DNA of 64,000 bases from Phyllobacterium brassicacearum (GTDB lineage: Bacteria; Pseudomonadota; Alphaproteobacteria; Rhizobiales; Rhizobiaceae): NCBI RefSeq assembly GCF_003010955.1, contig NZ_PGGO01000001.1:490322-554321 (forward strand), in the 5' to 3' direction. The notes beneath the pieces were generated by a model. That model was not told the origin of the DNA. It searched no databases and worked only from the letters and a program-made list of their open reading frames with translations. The position numbers and the translations under genes are program-made. Below, in pieces: positions 54,576 to 63,893 of this stretch (the first letter of the stretch is position 1; every line of letters starts with the position of its first letter).

Positions 54576-55865
54576 TCAGTCACTGATGCGTTCAACGACT
54601 GCGCCGCAGCGTGTCAGCTTTTCCTCAAGACGCTCAAACCCGCGATCGAGATGATAGACGCGGTTTACGGTGGTCTCTCCTTCAGCGGCCAAGCCGGCGA
54701 TTACGAGCGACACCGAAGCACGCAAGTCAGTCGCCATGACCGGAGCGCCCTTCAGGCGTTCGACGCCTTCAATCTTGGCAGTCTGGCCCGAAAGGGAAAT
54801 CCTGGCGCCAAGACGCGCCAGCTCCTGCACATGCATGAAGCGGTTTTCGAAGATCGTCTCGGTGATATGCGATGTTCCCTTTGCCTTGGTCATCAGCCCC
54901 ATGAACTGCGCCTGAAGGTCCGTGGGGAAGCCGGGGAAAGGTTGCGTCGTTACATCGACCGGCATGATGCCATGGCCGTTGCGAACAACACGCAGGCCGG
55001 AGTTGGTCTCGGAAATTTCCGCACCCGCCTGGCCGAGCGTTACCAAAGCGGCGCTCAGGAGGTTGCCGTCGGCACCTTCGAGAATGACGTCGCCACCTGT
55101 CATGGCCACAGCCATGGCGTAGGTACCTGTCTCGATGCGATCCGGAATGACGCGAACGCGTGCCCCCGAAAGGCTGGTGACGCCCTCGATCGTGATTGTC
55201 GGCGTACCCGCACCTCGAACCCTTGCGCCCATGGCGTTGAGGCAGTCGGCAAGATTGACAACTTCCGGTTCCTGCGCGGCGTTTTCGAGGATAGTCTCGC
55301 CTTTGGCAAGGGTCGCCGCCATCATTAACACATGGGTGGCGCCGACTGAAATCTTCGGGAAGGTGTAGCGGTTGCCGACAAGGCCGCCCTTGGCGCTGGC
55401 CTTGACATAGCCGTTCTCAATCTCGATGTCAGCGCCGAGCACGCGCAGGCCGTCGATGAACAGATCAACCGGACGGGTACCGATCGCACATCCGCCTGGC
55501 AGCGAAACCGTAGCCACACCCATGCGCGCCAAAAGCGGGCCAATGACCCAGAAACTTGCGCGCATCCTGGAGACCAGCTCATAGGGCGCGGTCGTATCGA
55601 CAATATTGCGAGCGGTGAAATGGATGGTTCGCGAATAGGCGCCATCCTGGCGTTCGCGGCGGCCATTGACGGAATAATCGACCCCATGATTGCCGAGAAT
55701 GCGGATGAGTTGTTCGACGTCGGCCAGATGCGGCACATTTTCCAGCGTCAGCGTATCGTCCGTCAGGAGCGACGCGATCATCAACGGCAAGGCCGCATTT
55801 TTGGCACCCGAAATGGGAATGACGCCATTGAGCTTATTACCGCCAACAATCTTGATGCGATCCAT
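54576..55865 (-). CDS. murA: UDP-N-acetylglucosamine 1-carboxyvinyltransferase
   Basis: The 429-residue protein catalyses the first committed step of peptidoglycan synthesis. It begins [20 protein letters not shown]. The catalytic Cys (about residue 126) is in [19 protein letters not shown]. The second domain has [20 protein letters not shown] and [18 protein letters not shown]. All motifs are intact. A small gene and tRNA-Thr lie upstream on the right. Confidence 0.97.
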   Translation of the reverse strand: MDRIKIVGGNKLNGVIPISGAKNAALPLMIASLLTDDTLTLENVPHLADVEQLIRILGNHGVDYSVNGRRERQDGAYSRTIHFTARNIVDTTAPYELVSRMRASFWVIGPLLARMGVATVSLPGGCAIGTRPVDLFIDGLRVLGADIEIENGYVKASAKGGLVGNRYTFPKISVGATHVLMMAATLAKGETILENAAQEPEVVNLADCLNAMGARVRGAGTPTITIEGVTSLSGARVRVIPDRIETGTYAMAVAMTGGDVILEGADGNLLSAALVTLGQAGAEISETNSGLRVVRNGHGIMPVDVTTQPFPGFPTDLQAQFMGLMTKAKGTSHITETIFENRFMHVQELARLGARISLSGQTAKIEGVERLKGAPVMATDLRASVSLVIAGLAAEGETTVNRVYHLDRGFERLEEKLTRCGAVVERISD

Positions 55866-55984
55866 ATTGTGTCACTTTCGCGGGAAAGTACCCGTCCTGT
55901 CGTTGAGACCCTTTGCAGAGCCGGTTGCTGTAAACCATCCCACGGAATGGTTCAAGAAAGGCTTATGACCCGATTTTGGGTCTT

Positions 55985-56179
55985 TCATGATTCCTCTTGG
56001 GAGGAATCGGAAGGTTTTTCGGCAGCTGCAACAATTCCCTCGTCGCGTTCGTCGGCACTACCCGCCCGGCGCGAGCGCAATTGCTGCTTTCGCCGCGCGA
56101 GATTCGCACGCAATTGTTCCGAGCGACGCTTCTCGCGGTTGATTTGCTCCAGATTCGGGCTTTTCGACGACGAAGTCAT
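55985..56179 (-). CDS. Small basic hypothetical protein
   Basis: This 64-residue, Arg/Lys/Glu/Gln-rich protein reads MTSSSKSPNLEQINREKRRS and looks helical and soluble (LRANLARRKQQLRSRRAG). It has no signal or membrane segment. Such short conserved proteins next to murA occur in rhizobia. No function is known. Confidence 0.65.
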   Translation of the reverse strand: MTSSSKSPNLEQINREKRRSEQLRANLARRKQQLRSRRAGSADERDEGIVAAAEKPSDSSQEES

Positions 56180-56332
56180 AAGCTGTCTTCCAAACTCCGA
56201 GAATTTTTGGCGCCATTTCAGCTGTTAGAACCAGCGTTTAGCGCCATTGCACATAATTTGCAGCGCAGATTACGATTGCTTGCTTGCGATTTCGGTAATG
56301 ATATGGCAGAAGTCCGCCGCGTTCGCAAATCG

Positions 56333-56407
56333 GCTGCGGTAGCTCAGTGGTAGAGCACTCCATTGGTAATGGAGAGGTCGAGAGTTCAATCCTCTCTCGC
56401 AGCACCA
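56333..56407 (+). tRNA. tRNA-Thr (GGT)
   Basis: The gene starts GCTGCGGTAGCTCAGTGG. The anticodon stem-loop is CTCCATTGGTAATGGAG (anticodon GGT), the T arm includes GAGAGTTCAATCCTCTC, and the acceptor closes as TCGCAGC, then A and an encoded CCA. Stems pair, with one G-U in the acceptor. Confidence 0.94.
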
Positions 56408-56618
56408 TCCCATCCCCTTGAAAACATTCAAAGTAATTGACTTTTAAGGGGCTATTCCATTTCTGTTGCACAATGGGTGATTGAGCATGGGCGGGAAGAC
56501 ATGAAATTGGCTGGCCGCGTAGCGTTCGCTGTAGTTCAACAAACTTTGGGACATTCTCAGGTCAAGGATTACAGGCTGGTTCAATCGGCTAGCAGGCAGC
56601 CCTCTAAGAAGGTGGTGA

Positions 56619-57251
56619 ATGTACGTTTCGGTCGAGAAGAACTTCATCTTCGTTCACGTTGCCAAGACTGGTGGCCAGGCGTTGAAGCAGGCTTTGCGCC
56701 CCTATGCTGTGCGGAAAGCCCGCGGCCAATGGCGGCGGCTGCTGTCGCATCTGCCAATCCAAGAGAGTATGGACGCTCAGTTCGGCCCGCATGCCTCGAT
56801 CCGCTGGGCAAAACTAAAACTGCCGCGCACCTTCTTCGACGGCGCTTTCAAATTCGGGTTGGTGCGCAATCCTTACGACCTCGCTGTCTCCCGATACGCC
56901 TTCGTTCGCGGCGAGGGCGACCACCACCGACACAAAGATGCGCAGTCGCAGAGTTTCGCCGATTTCCTGCGCATGGAGCGCCGTCGCGCGTCGTGGCGTC
57001 CGCGGGACCAAAGTGCGATGCTGTGCGATTACGGCGGTCAATTGCTGGTCGACCAGGTCTACCGCTTCGAACAGATGGAAGAGGCGTTCGCCGATATCGT
57101 CACCCGGCTGGACCTGCCAGTGTCCCCGAAACTTGCCCGCAAGAATGCCAGCCAGCGCGGTCCCTACCAGGATTACTATACGCCGGTCGAGCGCAAGCTG
57201 GTCGAGCAGATATGGGCCCGTGATCTCGAAAAATTCGGATACGAGTTTTAG
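56619..57251 (+). CDS. Sulfotransferase-family protein
   Basis: This 210-residue protein has the 5'-phosphosulfate loop FIFVHVAKTGGQALKQALRP (about residues 9-28) and the 3'-phosphate motif FGLVRNPYDLAVSRYAFVRG (about 79-98) of cytosolic-type sulfotransferases. It transfers sulfate from PAPS to a sugar or lipid hydroxyl. The acceptor is unknown. It starts 211 bases after tRNA-Thr and stands alone. Confidence 0.85.
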   Translation: MYVSVEKNFIFVHVAKTGGQALKQALRPYAVRKARGQWRRLLSHLPIQESMDAQFGPHASIRWAKLKLPRTFFDGAFKFGLVRNPYDLAVSRYAFVRGEGDHHRHKDAQSQSFADFLRMERRRASWRPRDQSAMLCDYGGQLLVDQVYRFEQMEEAFADIVTRLDLPVSPKLARKNASQRGPYQDYYTPVERKLVEQIWARDLEKFGYEF

Positions 57252-57299
57252 CGCTAGCCGACATCACGACGCCTGCCGCGTTGCTGTCCGCGCCTGCCG

Positions 57300-58211
57300 C
57301 TACTGGCCCGCATCGTATAGTGCAACCAACGCAGCAAATTCCGCGCGGTTCGGCAAGGCTGCGAAGGCACCCGGGCGTTGCGCCGTCAAAGCAGCGGCGC
57401 GTTGAGCAAGAGCGACAGCTGCCTCGCGATCGCGGCCTCCGGCCAGCATTGCCGCAAGCACGCCGCAAAACGTGTCGCCGCAGCCAGTTGTGTCCACGGC
57501 CTCAATCACCGGCGCCGGATATTGGTGAAGTCTGCCGCCATCAAGCGTGAGGCATCCATCCGCTCCAAGCGTGACGACGGCAAACCTTGCGCCCCGATCA
57601 CACAGGTCGGCGGCAGCTTCCGCGGGCTCGGAACGGCCGGTGATGGTCTGAGCTTCCCCCCGGTTGACGACGACGATATCGCAGTATGGCAATAGCGGGT
57701 CGACATCCCACCAGAGTGGCGCAGGATTGAACAGCGTGATTGCGCCGCGGTCCGATGCCTCAATCAGAGTGGCCTCGGTGCTCGCACTCGTCAGATTGCC
57801 CTGCACTACCATGACATCGCCGGGTACCGCTGTTGCGCCGACAGTTTGGGCCATTGCCGCCGTGAACGCCGCTGCGCAACTTCCCGCGCTCGCTATGCTG
57901 TTTTCGCCGTCTGGCAGCACCATCAGCAACGAAAAATCGCTGGCATTGGGCATGCGGTGCAATTCAAGCCCGGCAAAGCCTTCCGCCTTCAGCGCCGCCT
58001 CGATTTCTTCGGCCTGAGCATCGTGTCCAACCGGTGTGTGAAACACAACCGGAACGCCCGTCCGTACGCCGGCCACCGCCTGATTGAGACCCTTGCCGCC
58101 AGGCGCGCGGCCAGTGCTGTCACCGAGCAGGGTCTCACCCTTCAACGGCAGTCGCGGCAGCCGGAGGGTCAGATCGAGCCCGGCATTGCCGAGAACGAGG
58201 ACGCGCCCCAT
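57300..58211 (-). CDS. PfkB-family ribokinase-type sugar kinase
   Basis: From ATG 58211 the product is 303 residues. It has MGRVLVLGNAGLDLTLRLPR at the start, the sugar-binding GRAPGGKGLNQAVAG and the catalytic Asp motif DTTGCGDTFCGVLAAMLAGG near the end. It phosphorylates a sugar or nucleoside. The start sits 1 base after the stop of the BtpA-like gene, so the two are coupled, downstream of a GntR regulator. Confidence 0.92.
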   Translation of the reverse strand: MGRVLVLGNAGLDLTLRLPRLPLKGETLLGDSTGRAPGGKGLNQAVAGVRTGVPVVFHTPVGHDAQAEEIEAALKAEGFAGLELHRMPNASDFSLLMVLPDGENSIASAGSCAAAFTAAMAQTVGATAVPGDVMVVQGNLTSASTEATLIEASDRGAITLFNPAPLWWDVDPLLPYCDIVVVNRGEAQTITGRSEPAEAAADLCDRGARFAVVTLGADGCLTLDGGRLHQYPAPVIEAVDTTGCGDTFCGVLAAMLAGGRDREAAVALAQRAAALTAQRPGAFAALPNRAEFAALVALYDAGQ

Positions 58212-58212
58212 G

Positions 58213-59070
58213 TCAGTTTCGCGCTCTTTTGACTGCCTGCATGAACACGTGCAACCTTTCGGGATCGACCGGGTTCCACCAGGCGCCCTCATGCTTCAGC
58301 CAACTCGCAACAATGACGGCGTCCGCTACGGTGAAAATGTCACCAATATTGTCTGGGGTAACCCCCGAGCCGACCGCGACCGGCAGAGAGGTACCCGAGG
58401 CGATGGTCTGCAGTTCCTCCATCGTCGCCGAGTCGCCCGTCCGCTGGCCCGTGGCGATGGCAACGTCTGCGTCGAAGAACTCATTGTCGCGCGCCAGTTC
58501 GGTGATGGTTCGGTCGCCCGTGATCGCATGCGCGCCATGCTTGACATGCACATCTGCGAAAATGCGCACTGATTTCGCACGCAACCACGCCCGATAGCGC
58601 GCAGCCTCCCCGGCAGGGCCATCCATGAGCCCTTCATTGGCGACATAGGCGTTCGACCATTGATTGACCCGCACGAATGCAGCCCCGGCGGCCTTGGCAA
58701 CGGCGATCGCCTGGACCGCCCCGTTGGCGAGGATATTGACCCCGATAGGCAAACCGCTATGGCGGCGAACTGCGTCCGTCATAACAGCCATGGCGGCAGC
58801 GGTTTCTGGACCGAGATGATTTGGCTTGGCGAAAGGAATATCGCCATGATTCTCGACGATCAGCCCATCGACACCACCGTCCCGATAGCGGACAGCTTCC
58901 GCCACTGCAAAGGTGACGATGTCGTCCATGGAATCTCCGTCGTAGTTTGGCGAGCCTGGCAGGGGCAGCGAATGGATCACACCGATGACGGCCTTACGTC
59001 GGCCAAAGATTTCCTGGATGGCGTTCGGCTTGGTGCGGTAGATGGATTTCGGTTGTGAAACGGTATTCAT
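58213..59070 (-). CDS. BtpA/SgcQ-family protein
   Basis: From ATG 59070 the product is 285 residues. It starts MNTVSQPKSIYRTKPNAIQE and has the TIM-barrel-like BtpA core VIGVIHSLPLPGSPNYDGDS, DGGVDGLIVENHGDIPFAKP and FADVHVKHGAHAITGDRTIT. BtpA relatives occur with PfkB kinases in carbohydrate operons (SgcQ) and in photosystem I biogenesis. Here a sugar-phosphate metabolic role is inferred. It is the first gene of the BtpA-PfkB pair. Confidence 0.85.
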   Translation of the reverse strand: MNTVSQPKSIYRTKPNAIQEIFGRRKAVIGVIHSLPLPGSPNYDGDSMDDIVTFAVAEAVRYRDGGVDGLIVENHGDIPFAKPNHLGPETAAAMAVMTDAVRRHSGLPIGVNILANGAVQAIAVAKAAGAAFVRVNQWSNAYVANEGLMDGPAGEAARYRAWLRAKSVRIFADVHVKHGAHAITGDRTITELARDNEFFDADVAIATGQRTGDSATMEELQTIASGTSLPVAVGSGVTPDNIGDIFTVADAVIVASWLKHEGAWWNPVDPERLHVFMQAVKRARN

Positions 59071-59146
59071 AACTAAGCTTTCCTGCGCATCGCGCATTCG
59101 TTTTGGAGAGGTTGCTCCGTTAAATGCATATCTGGATACTAGCGCG

Positions 59147-59899
59147 TCATGGCCGGACCAGCCCAACGCGAAAACTGTATCGGTCCGCCCGGTAGCGCAA
59201 AGTGACGAACTCGACAGGATCATTTGCCACACTCCACGAGGTGCGGTAACAAACCAGCACCGGAGCGGGCCGTTTCAATCCAAGGCTTCGCGACGTTGCC
59301 GCATCGGCGATGGCCCCTTCGATCCGTTCGTGCCCGCCTGCCAGGACAATGCTCGCAGCCTCCTTGAGCCAGGCATAGAGCGACCCGCCGTCCAGATCGG
59401 CGACTGTCGGCAACCCGCTTCGCTCGAACACTTTCGGGACGAGGTAGGTCAGCGACGTTGCCATCGGGCTGGCATCTGCGAGCAGAGTGCGGTCGATCTC
59501 CAGAACAGGGGAATTTGGTGTGATGTTCAGTTCTGCTGCAACGGCAGCGCTGGCCATTGTGAGCTGGACAGATCGGGTGCTGTAGCTGGGTTTCAAGCCC
59601 CGGGCATGCATATCTTCGGAGAATGAAGACAGGCAATTCAGTGGGCGTTCAACACGATGTTCATTCACAATCGATCCGCGACCCGATTTGCGCGTAATCA
59701 ATCCTGCCGTCTCAAGATGGTCGAGGGCCGCGCGCGACGTTGTCCGGCTCACGCCAAATCGCCTGTTTAGTTCCGCCTCTCCGGGCAAGACCTCACCCGG
59801 CTTGAAATTTCCGTCTTCAATCGCGCGCCGTAATCGCTCCGCGATTTGCGACCACATTGGCGCTGCTCCGCCCACGAGTTCCTTTTCATGCCACATCAT
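59147..59899 (-). CDS. GntR-family transcriptional regulator (HutC type)
   Basis: From ATG 59899 the product is 250 residues. The N-terminal winged helix has MWSQIAERLRRAIEDGNFKP and EAELNRRFGVSRTTSRAALD. The C-terminal UTRA-like ligand domain has SSFSEDMHARGLKPSYSTRS, SLTYLVPKVFERSGLPTVAD and VLVCYRTSWSVANDPVEF. It probably controls the BtpA-PfkB genes, which begin 76 bases after its stop. Its ligand is likely a sugar phosphate. Confidence 0.85.
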   Translation of the reverse strand: MMWHEKELVGGAAPMWSQIAERLRRAIEDGNFKPGEVLPGEAELNRRFGVSRTTSRAALDHLETAGLITRKSGRGSIVNEHRVERPLNCLSSFSEDMHARGLKPSYSTRSVQLTMASAAVAAELNITPNSPVLEIDRTLLADASPMATSLTYLVPKVFERSGLPTVADLDGGSLYAWLKEAASIVLAGGHERIEGAIADAATSRSLGLKRPAPVLVCYRTSWSVANDPVEFVTLRYRADRYSFRVGLVRP

Positions 59900-59968
59900 C
59901 CCTAAACGATATGACGTCATGACATTTAGAGCAAGCACTATTCGCCTTGAATTCACAATCGTCGTCGA

Positions 59969-60871
59969 TTAGCCAAATCGTTCCAGTTCTTGCTTGAAGC
60001 GTTCGACCAGCCAGGAGCCAGCCGGTCCGAGTGGGCTGGCCACAGGATACAATGCCAACAGTGGGTAGGCGGCCTCCGGATAGGGTTCGAGATTGAGGAG
60101 CACCAGCCTTCCCTCGGCAAGGTCGTCCTTTACCATCCACTTCGGCAGCCCACCCCAGCCCAGGCCGGCCAGCATCAAATCGTGCTTGGTGCTCACATCT
60201 GTCAATCGCCAGGTCTTGTAGGCAAACACACCAAAGTCCCGCCCTTTTGTCTGCTCGCTCAGGTCGGTGATCACCAGTTGGATATGGTCGCGAATGAAGG
60301 AGAGCGGCACAGGTCCCTCATAAAGGGCCAACGGGTGATCGGGAGCGGCAACAGGCGTCATCGCCGTTTGCCCGACCTGGACCAATACAAGCTCGTCGTG
60401 GACTTGCATCGGTGGCCCGCCAATCCCGAAATCCGCCTGCCCTTTCAAAACGAGGTCCCAGACCATCCCGAGTGCCCCAACATGCAATCGCAGGCTGACT
60501 GTCGGGAACTGAGTTTGAAATGCCTTGAGCACACACGTCAGTACCGGCGATGGCAGCGAAACGTCAACTGCCACGGCCACTTCGGCCTCCAGGCCATGCT
60601 TGAGACCTTCAGCGCGTGACCTCATGCCCTGCAGGACAGAGACCATCCTCCGTGCATCTTCCAGCATGGCATTTCCCGCCTCGGTCAGGCGTGGCTCGCG
60701 TGTGCCGCCGCGTTCGAACAGCTGTAACTCAAGCTGCGCTTCCAGATTGGCAATCGTGTAGCTGACGACTGATTGCGAACGATTGAGCCGCCGCGCGGCC
60801 GCCGAGAAGCTTCCAGTCTCCGCTACAGCGACAAAGACCTGTAGTTGATCGAGCGTGGGGTTGGGCTGCAT
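59969..60871 (-). CDS. LysR-family transcriptional regulator
   Basis: This 300-residue protein has the N-terminal LysR helix-turn-helix QVFVAVAETGSFSAAARRLN (about 10-29) followed by RSQSVVSYTIANLEAQLELQ. The C-terminal co-inducer domain follows (VSLPSPVLTCVLKAFQTQFP and ADFGIGGPPMQVHDELVL). It diverges from the azoreductase and, by standard LysR behaviour, regulates it from the 131-base gap. Confidence 0.93.
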   Translation of the reverse strand: MQPNPTLDQLQVFVAVAETGSFSAAARRLNRSQSVVSYTIANLEAQLELQLFERGGTREPRLTEAGNAMLEDARRMVSVLQGMRSRAEGLKHGLEAEVAVAVDVSLPSPVLTCVLKAFQTQFPTVSLRLHVGALGMVWDLVLKGQADFGIGGPPMQVHDELVLVQVGQTAMTPVAAPDHPLALYEGPVPLSFIRDHIQLVITDLSEQTKGRDFGVFAYKTWRLTDVSTKHDLMLAGLGWGGLPKWMVKDDLAEGRLVLLNLEPYPEAAYPLLALYPVASPLGPAGSWLVERFKQELERFG

Positions 60872-60887
60872 GGCAATACCTATCTAA

Positions 60888-60930
60888 CATTTAGATGGAT
60901 TAGATCGATATTTTCCCAGTTTTCTAAATG
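60888..60930. promoter_or_regulatory. Inverted repeat in the LysR-azoR intergenic region
   Basis: CATTTAGA (60888-60895) and TCTAAATG (60923-60930) form a perfect inverted repeat with 27 bases between, typical of a LysR operator. It lies between the two divergent starts. Confidence 0.6.
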
Positions 60931-61002
60931 GATGTCGAGAACCAAATTACAGCCATCGGATTGTTCTCTCCCGAGACAAATCAAACTGAAGGAACTTAGG
61001 CT

Positions 61003-61620
61003 ATGTCTTCTATACTTCTCGTAACATCGAGCCCTCGCGGTGCTGCTTCCCACTCGACGCGAGTCGCAACAGAACTCGCCCAGAAACTGCAGGCGAAAAC
61101 GCCGGGCGCCAAGATTGTCACCCGCGACCTCGCAAGTAACCCGCTTCCTCATATCGACGCAGATTACGCTTCGGGCATCTACACACCCGCAGAGTCGCGC
61201 TCCGTCCAGCAGCAGAGCGTTGTTGGCGTATCGGACGCGGTCGTCGACGAACTATTTGCCGCTGATGCCGTTGTCATCGCCACCGGCATGATCAACTTCA
61301 ACATCTCTTCGACGCTCAAGGCCTGGATCGACCATATTGCCCGCGCCGGCAGGACGTTCAGCTATGGCGCCGATGGCCCGAAGGGACTGGTGACCGATAA
61401 GAAAGTATATGTGGTGATCGCATCTGGCGGTGTGTACTCGGATGGTCCGGCTGCTGCTTTCGACCATGCGACCCCTTACCTGAAGACCGCTCTTGGCTTT
61501 CTCGGCATGACCGATGTCGAAGTGGTTCGTATCGAGGGCGTTGCGATGGGACCTGAAGCTGAAGCCAAGGCGATTTCTTCTGCCCTTGATCAAACAAGCG
61601 ACCTGGCGCTTGCCGCCTAA
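61003..61620 (+). CDS. azoR: FMN-dependent NADH-azoreductase
   Basis: This 205-residue flavodoxin-like protein starts MSSILLVTSSPRGAASHSTR and has the FMN-binding loop TGMINFNISSTLKAWIDHIA and the segment KKVYVVIASGGVYSDGPAAA. It reduces azo compounds and quinones. It is followed by a strong terminator and diverges from LysR. Confidence 0.93.
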   Translation: MSSILLVTSSPRGAASHSTRVATELAQKLQAKTPGAKIVTRDLASNPLPHIDADYASGIYTPAESRSVQQQSVVGVSDAVVDELFAADAVVIATGMINFNISSTLKAWIDHIARAGRTFSYGADGPKGLVTDKKVYVVIASGGVYSDGPAAAFDHATPYLKTALGFLGMTDVEVVRIEGVAMGPEAEAKAISSALDQTSDLALAA

Positions 61621-61639
61621 GGGCTAGGCGCTGATCGCG

Positions 61640-61677
61640 AAAGAGGCGGGCTTTTTGGCCCGCCTCTTTTTGTTTTT
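61640..61677 (+). terminator. Rho-independent terminator after azoR
   Basis: AAAGAGGCGGGC (61640-61651) pairs with GCCCGCCTCTTT (61658-61669), a 12-bp stem with a 6-base loop, followed by TTTGTTTTTT. Confidence 0.92.
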
Positions 61678-61696
61678 TGAATACGCAGCTCCAGCC

Positions 61697-61882
61697 TTAC
61701 TTGCGCTGAGCCCGCTCAACCTTATCGAGCCTTCTGAGTTGATCAAGAAGACTTTCGGGAACCGTTTCTTCGATCTTGTATACGCCCGCTGCGCGTATTG
61801 CAGACCTGTACGACGCTTGGGAGATTTGTCGCCTCAGGATCCGTGACAGTTGTTTTTCGTAGGTACGGTCGATACCGTCCAT
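61697..61882 (-). CDS. Small hypothetical protein
   Basis: From ATG 61882 the product is 61 residues, beginning MDGIDRTYEKQLSRILRRQI. It is rich in charged residues and helical (LLDQLRRLDKVERAQRK at the end). GGAG lies about 9 bases upstream. No family recognised. Confidence 0.5.
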   Translation of the reverse strand: MDGIDRTYEKQLSRILRRQISQASYRSAIRAAGVYKIEETVPESLLDQLRRLDKVERAQRK

Positions 61883-62053
61883 GTTTGCCAAACTCCAACT
61901 TTGCTTCACAGACTAAAACCCCATCTCTGTAAAGTTGGTTCCCTTTTTCTAGACTTGAAGCTTTTGTGACAATGTGGCTGTCCGCCGCACCTGCCGTTTA
62001 TTGACATCTATCAAGTACTGAAAGACCGGCCCGGGATCCGGCAGGATTGACTG

Positions 62054-63052
62054 TTACCGCCCACTGTTGCGATGCTGCAACGCCTTCTCCCAATTCAGGG
62101 CGGACTCAACAATCGTATCAAGATTATCGTATCTCGGCTCCCAACCCAGATGATTGCGAGCCTTTGTGCTGTCAGCAACGACCGATGCCGCATCGCCGGG
62201 ACGAGCGATCGTCAAGCGGGCATCGATGGGCTTTCCGTGTACACGTTCGACACTCTCGATCACTTCCTTCACAGAATAGCCGCGACCGTAGCCGCAATTT
62301 GCGACCATGCTGCTCCCCCCAGTGCGAAGACGGTCCAAGGCCAGCCGGTGCGCAGCAACGAGATCGTTCACATGAATATAATCCCGCACACACGTTCCAT
62401 CCGGCGTCGGATAGTCATGACCGAAGATTTCCATAAAACGGCGCTTGCCCAACGCCGTCTCGCAAGCGACCTTGATCAGATGCGTGGCGCCGCGCGTTGA
62501 TTGCCCTGTACGTCCCTTGATATCAGCGCCGGCAACATTGAAATAGCGCAGAGCCGTATATCGGAAATCGTGCGCGGCGGCGGTATCGCGCAACATCCAT
62601 TCAGTCATGAGCTTCGAAACGCCATAGGGGGATTGCGGCTGAGGTATGGTGTCCTCGGCAACAGGTTCGATACCGCCGTCGCCGTACACTGCCGCAGTAG
62701 ACGAGAAGATGAAGTTTTTTACATCGGATTTGACGACAGCCTCGATGAGTGACCGCGTCTTGGACGTGTTGTTTTCGTAGTAGGCCAACGGGTCCCGGAC
62801 GGAGTCCGGGACGACGACCGATCCAGCAAAATGAATGACCGCATCAACATAGTTGCGTTCGATCGTGTGGCGGACGAGACTTTGATCGGCGATATCGCCC
62901 ACTATCAGCTTCGCTTCAGTGGGAACCGCCCAGTCAAAACCGGTGGACAACCGATCAAGGACAACGACGGATTCCCCTGCATCAAGCAATTCCCAGACCA
63001 TATGGCTGCCGATATACCCGGCACCACCGGTCACAAGCACTGTCATAGCCAC
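62054..63052 (-). CDS. galE: UDP-glucose 4-epimerase
   Basis: This 332-residue SDR protein has the NAD site VLVTGGAGYIGSHMVWELLD, the active-site tyrosine in SPYGVSKLMTEW and the typical ALRYFNVAGAD. It interconverts UDP-glucose and UDP-galactose and thus supplies UDP-galactose for polysaccharide. The start may be at 63052 or two codons later. It may support the exopolysaccharide locus, although it is 20 kb away from it. Confidence 0.95.
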   Translation of the reverse strand: MAMTVLVTGGAGYIGSHMVWELLDAGESVVVLDRLSTGFDWAVPTEAKLIVGDIADQSLVRHTIERNYVDAVIHFAGSVVVPDSVRDPLAYYENNTSKTRSLIEAVVKSDVKNFIFSSTAAVYGDGGIEPVAEDTIPQPQSPYGVSKLMTEWMLRDTAAAHDFRYTALRYFNVAGADIKGRTGQSTRGATHLIKVACETALGKRRFMEIFGHDYPTPDGTCVRDYIHVNDLVAAHRLALDRLRTGGSSMVANCGYGRGYSVKEVIESVERVHGKPIDARLTIARPGDAASVVADSTKARNHLGWEPRYDNLDTIVESALNWEKALQHRNSGR

Positions 63053-63173
63053 AGCCCCTCAATCTCCTATTGTGCCATTCCGCACGCAACTTGCCGCATT
63101 TAAACAGGTGTGCAAAGCTGACGCCGAAGTAGTTATAATGCAACAACAATCTTGGGCGATGTGAAGGACAAGG

Positions 63174-63768
63174 ATGGCCGCTTCCGTCGATACACGACCG
63201 GAATTCGTAGCGAAGCGCATCAACCTGGCATCAGCCGGTCTTGGTGCGTAGGCCATTTTTGCGACGGATGACTTCTTCGCCCCGGTGGACCGCGTGCTCT
63301 ATGATGCCCCTGCTCCAGACAAATATGATGATCACGGAAAATGGATGGACGGCTGGGAATCACGCCGCAGGCGCGGCCCTGGCCACGACTTCGCGGTTGT
63401 AAAGCTGGCAGCTCCGGCTACGATGTCGATACAAGTCACTTCACCGGCAATTTTCCGCCGGCCTGTTCGATCGAGGCCTGCTGGATCGACAACGGCCGAA
63501 CGATTCAACCCTGTGGACGGAGATCTTGCCCCAAAGCCCACTCGGGTTCTCAAGCAACCTCGGCCAGATCTCCGGAGACCTGGCACAATCGGTTGTCACA
63601 TCGTCGATGTTCTGGCCAGAAATTCTATCGGAAAAGAAACGCTCAATGGACGCGGTACACGATTTCGGTGCGAGTGGTTTGATCGGGTCAAATCGGGTCA
63701 CCCATGTGCGCCTGAACATTTTTCCAGACGGGGGTGTGAGTCGTTTGCGTATTTTCGGTACAGTTTGA
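63174..63768 (+). pseudogene. alc: Allantoicase, frameshifted and truncated
   Basis: The frame starts MAASVDTRPEFVAKRINLAS, meets TAG after GLGA at about codon 26, and then reads [20 protein letters not shown] and [20 protein letters not shown]. It shifts frame to continue [20 protein letters not shown], then shifts again to read [20 protein letters not shown] and [20 protein letters not shown]. These are allantoicase domain 1 segments in order. Domain 2 is missing. The gene is dead, so allantoate use by this route is lost here. Confidence 0.85.
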
Positions 63769-63893
63769 TGATTTTCGCCAGCTTCAATATTTAGAGCTTA
63801 GAGTTTCATCAAAGCCGTGGCAAATTGCCCATATTCTCATCATGGATTTTGCCGGGCAAAAACGCTAGTAAGTTCATGATACAGGAGCAATTC

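Noticed and set aside
56477..57223. Rightward 248-codon frame overlapping the sulfotransferase
   Set aside because: It reads the sulfotransferase DNA in another frame. The sulfotransferase motifs are in the other frame.
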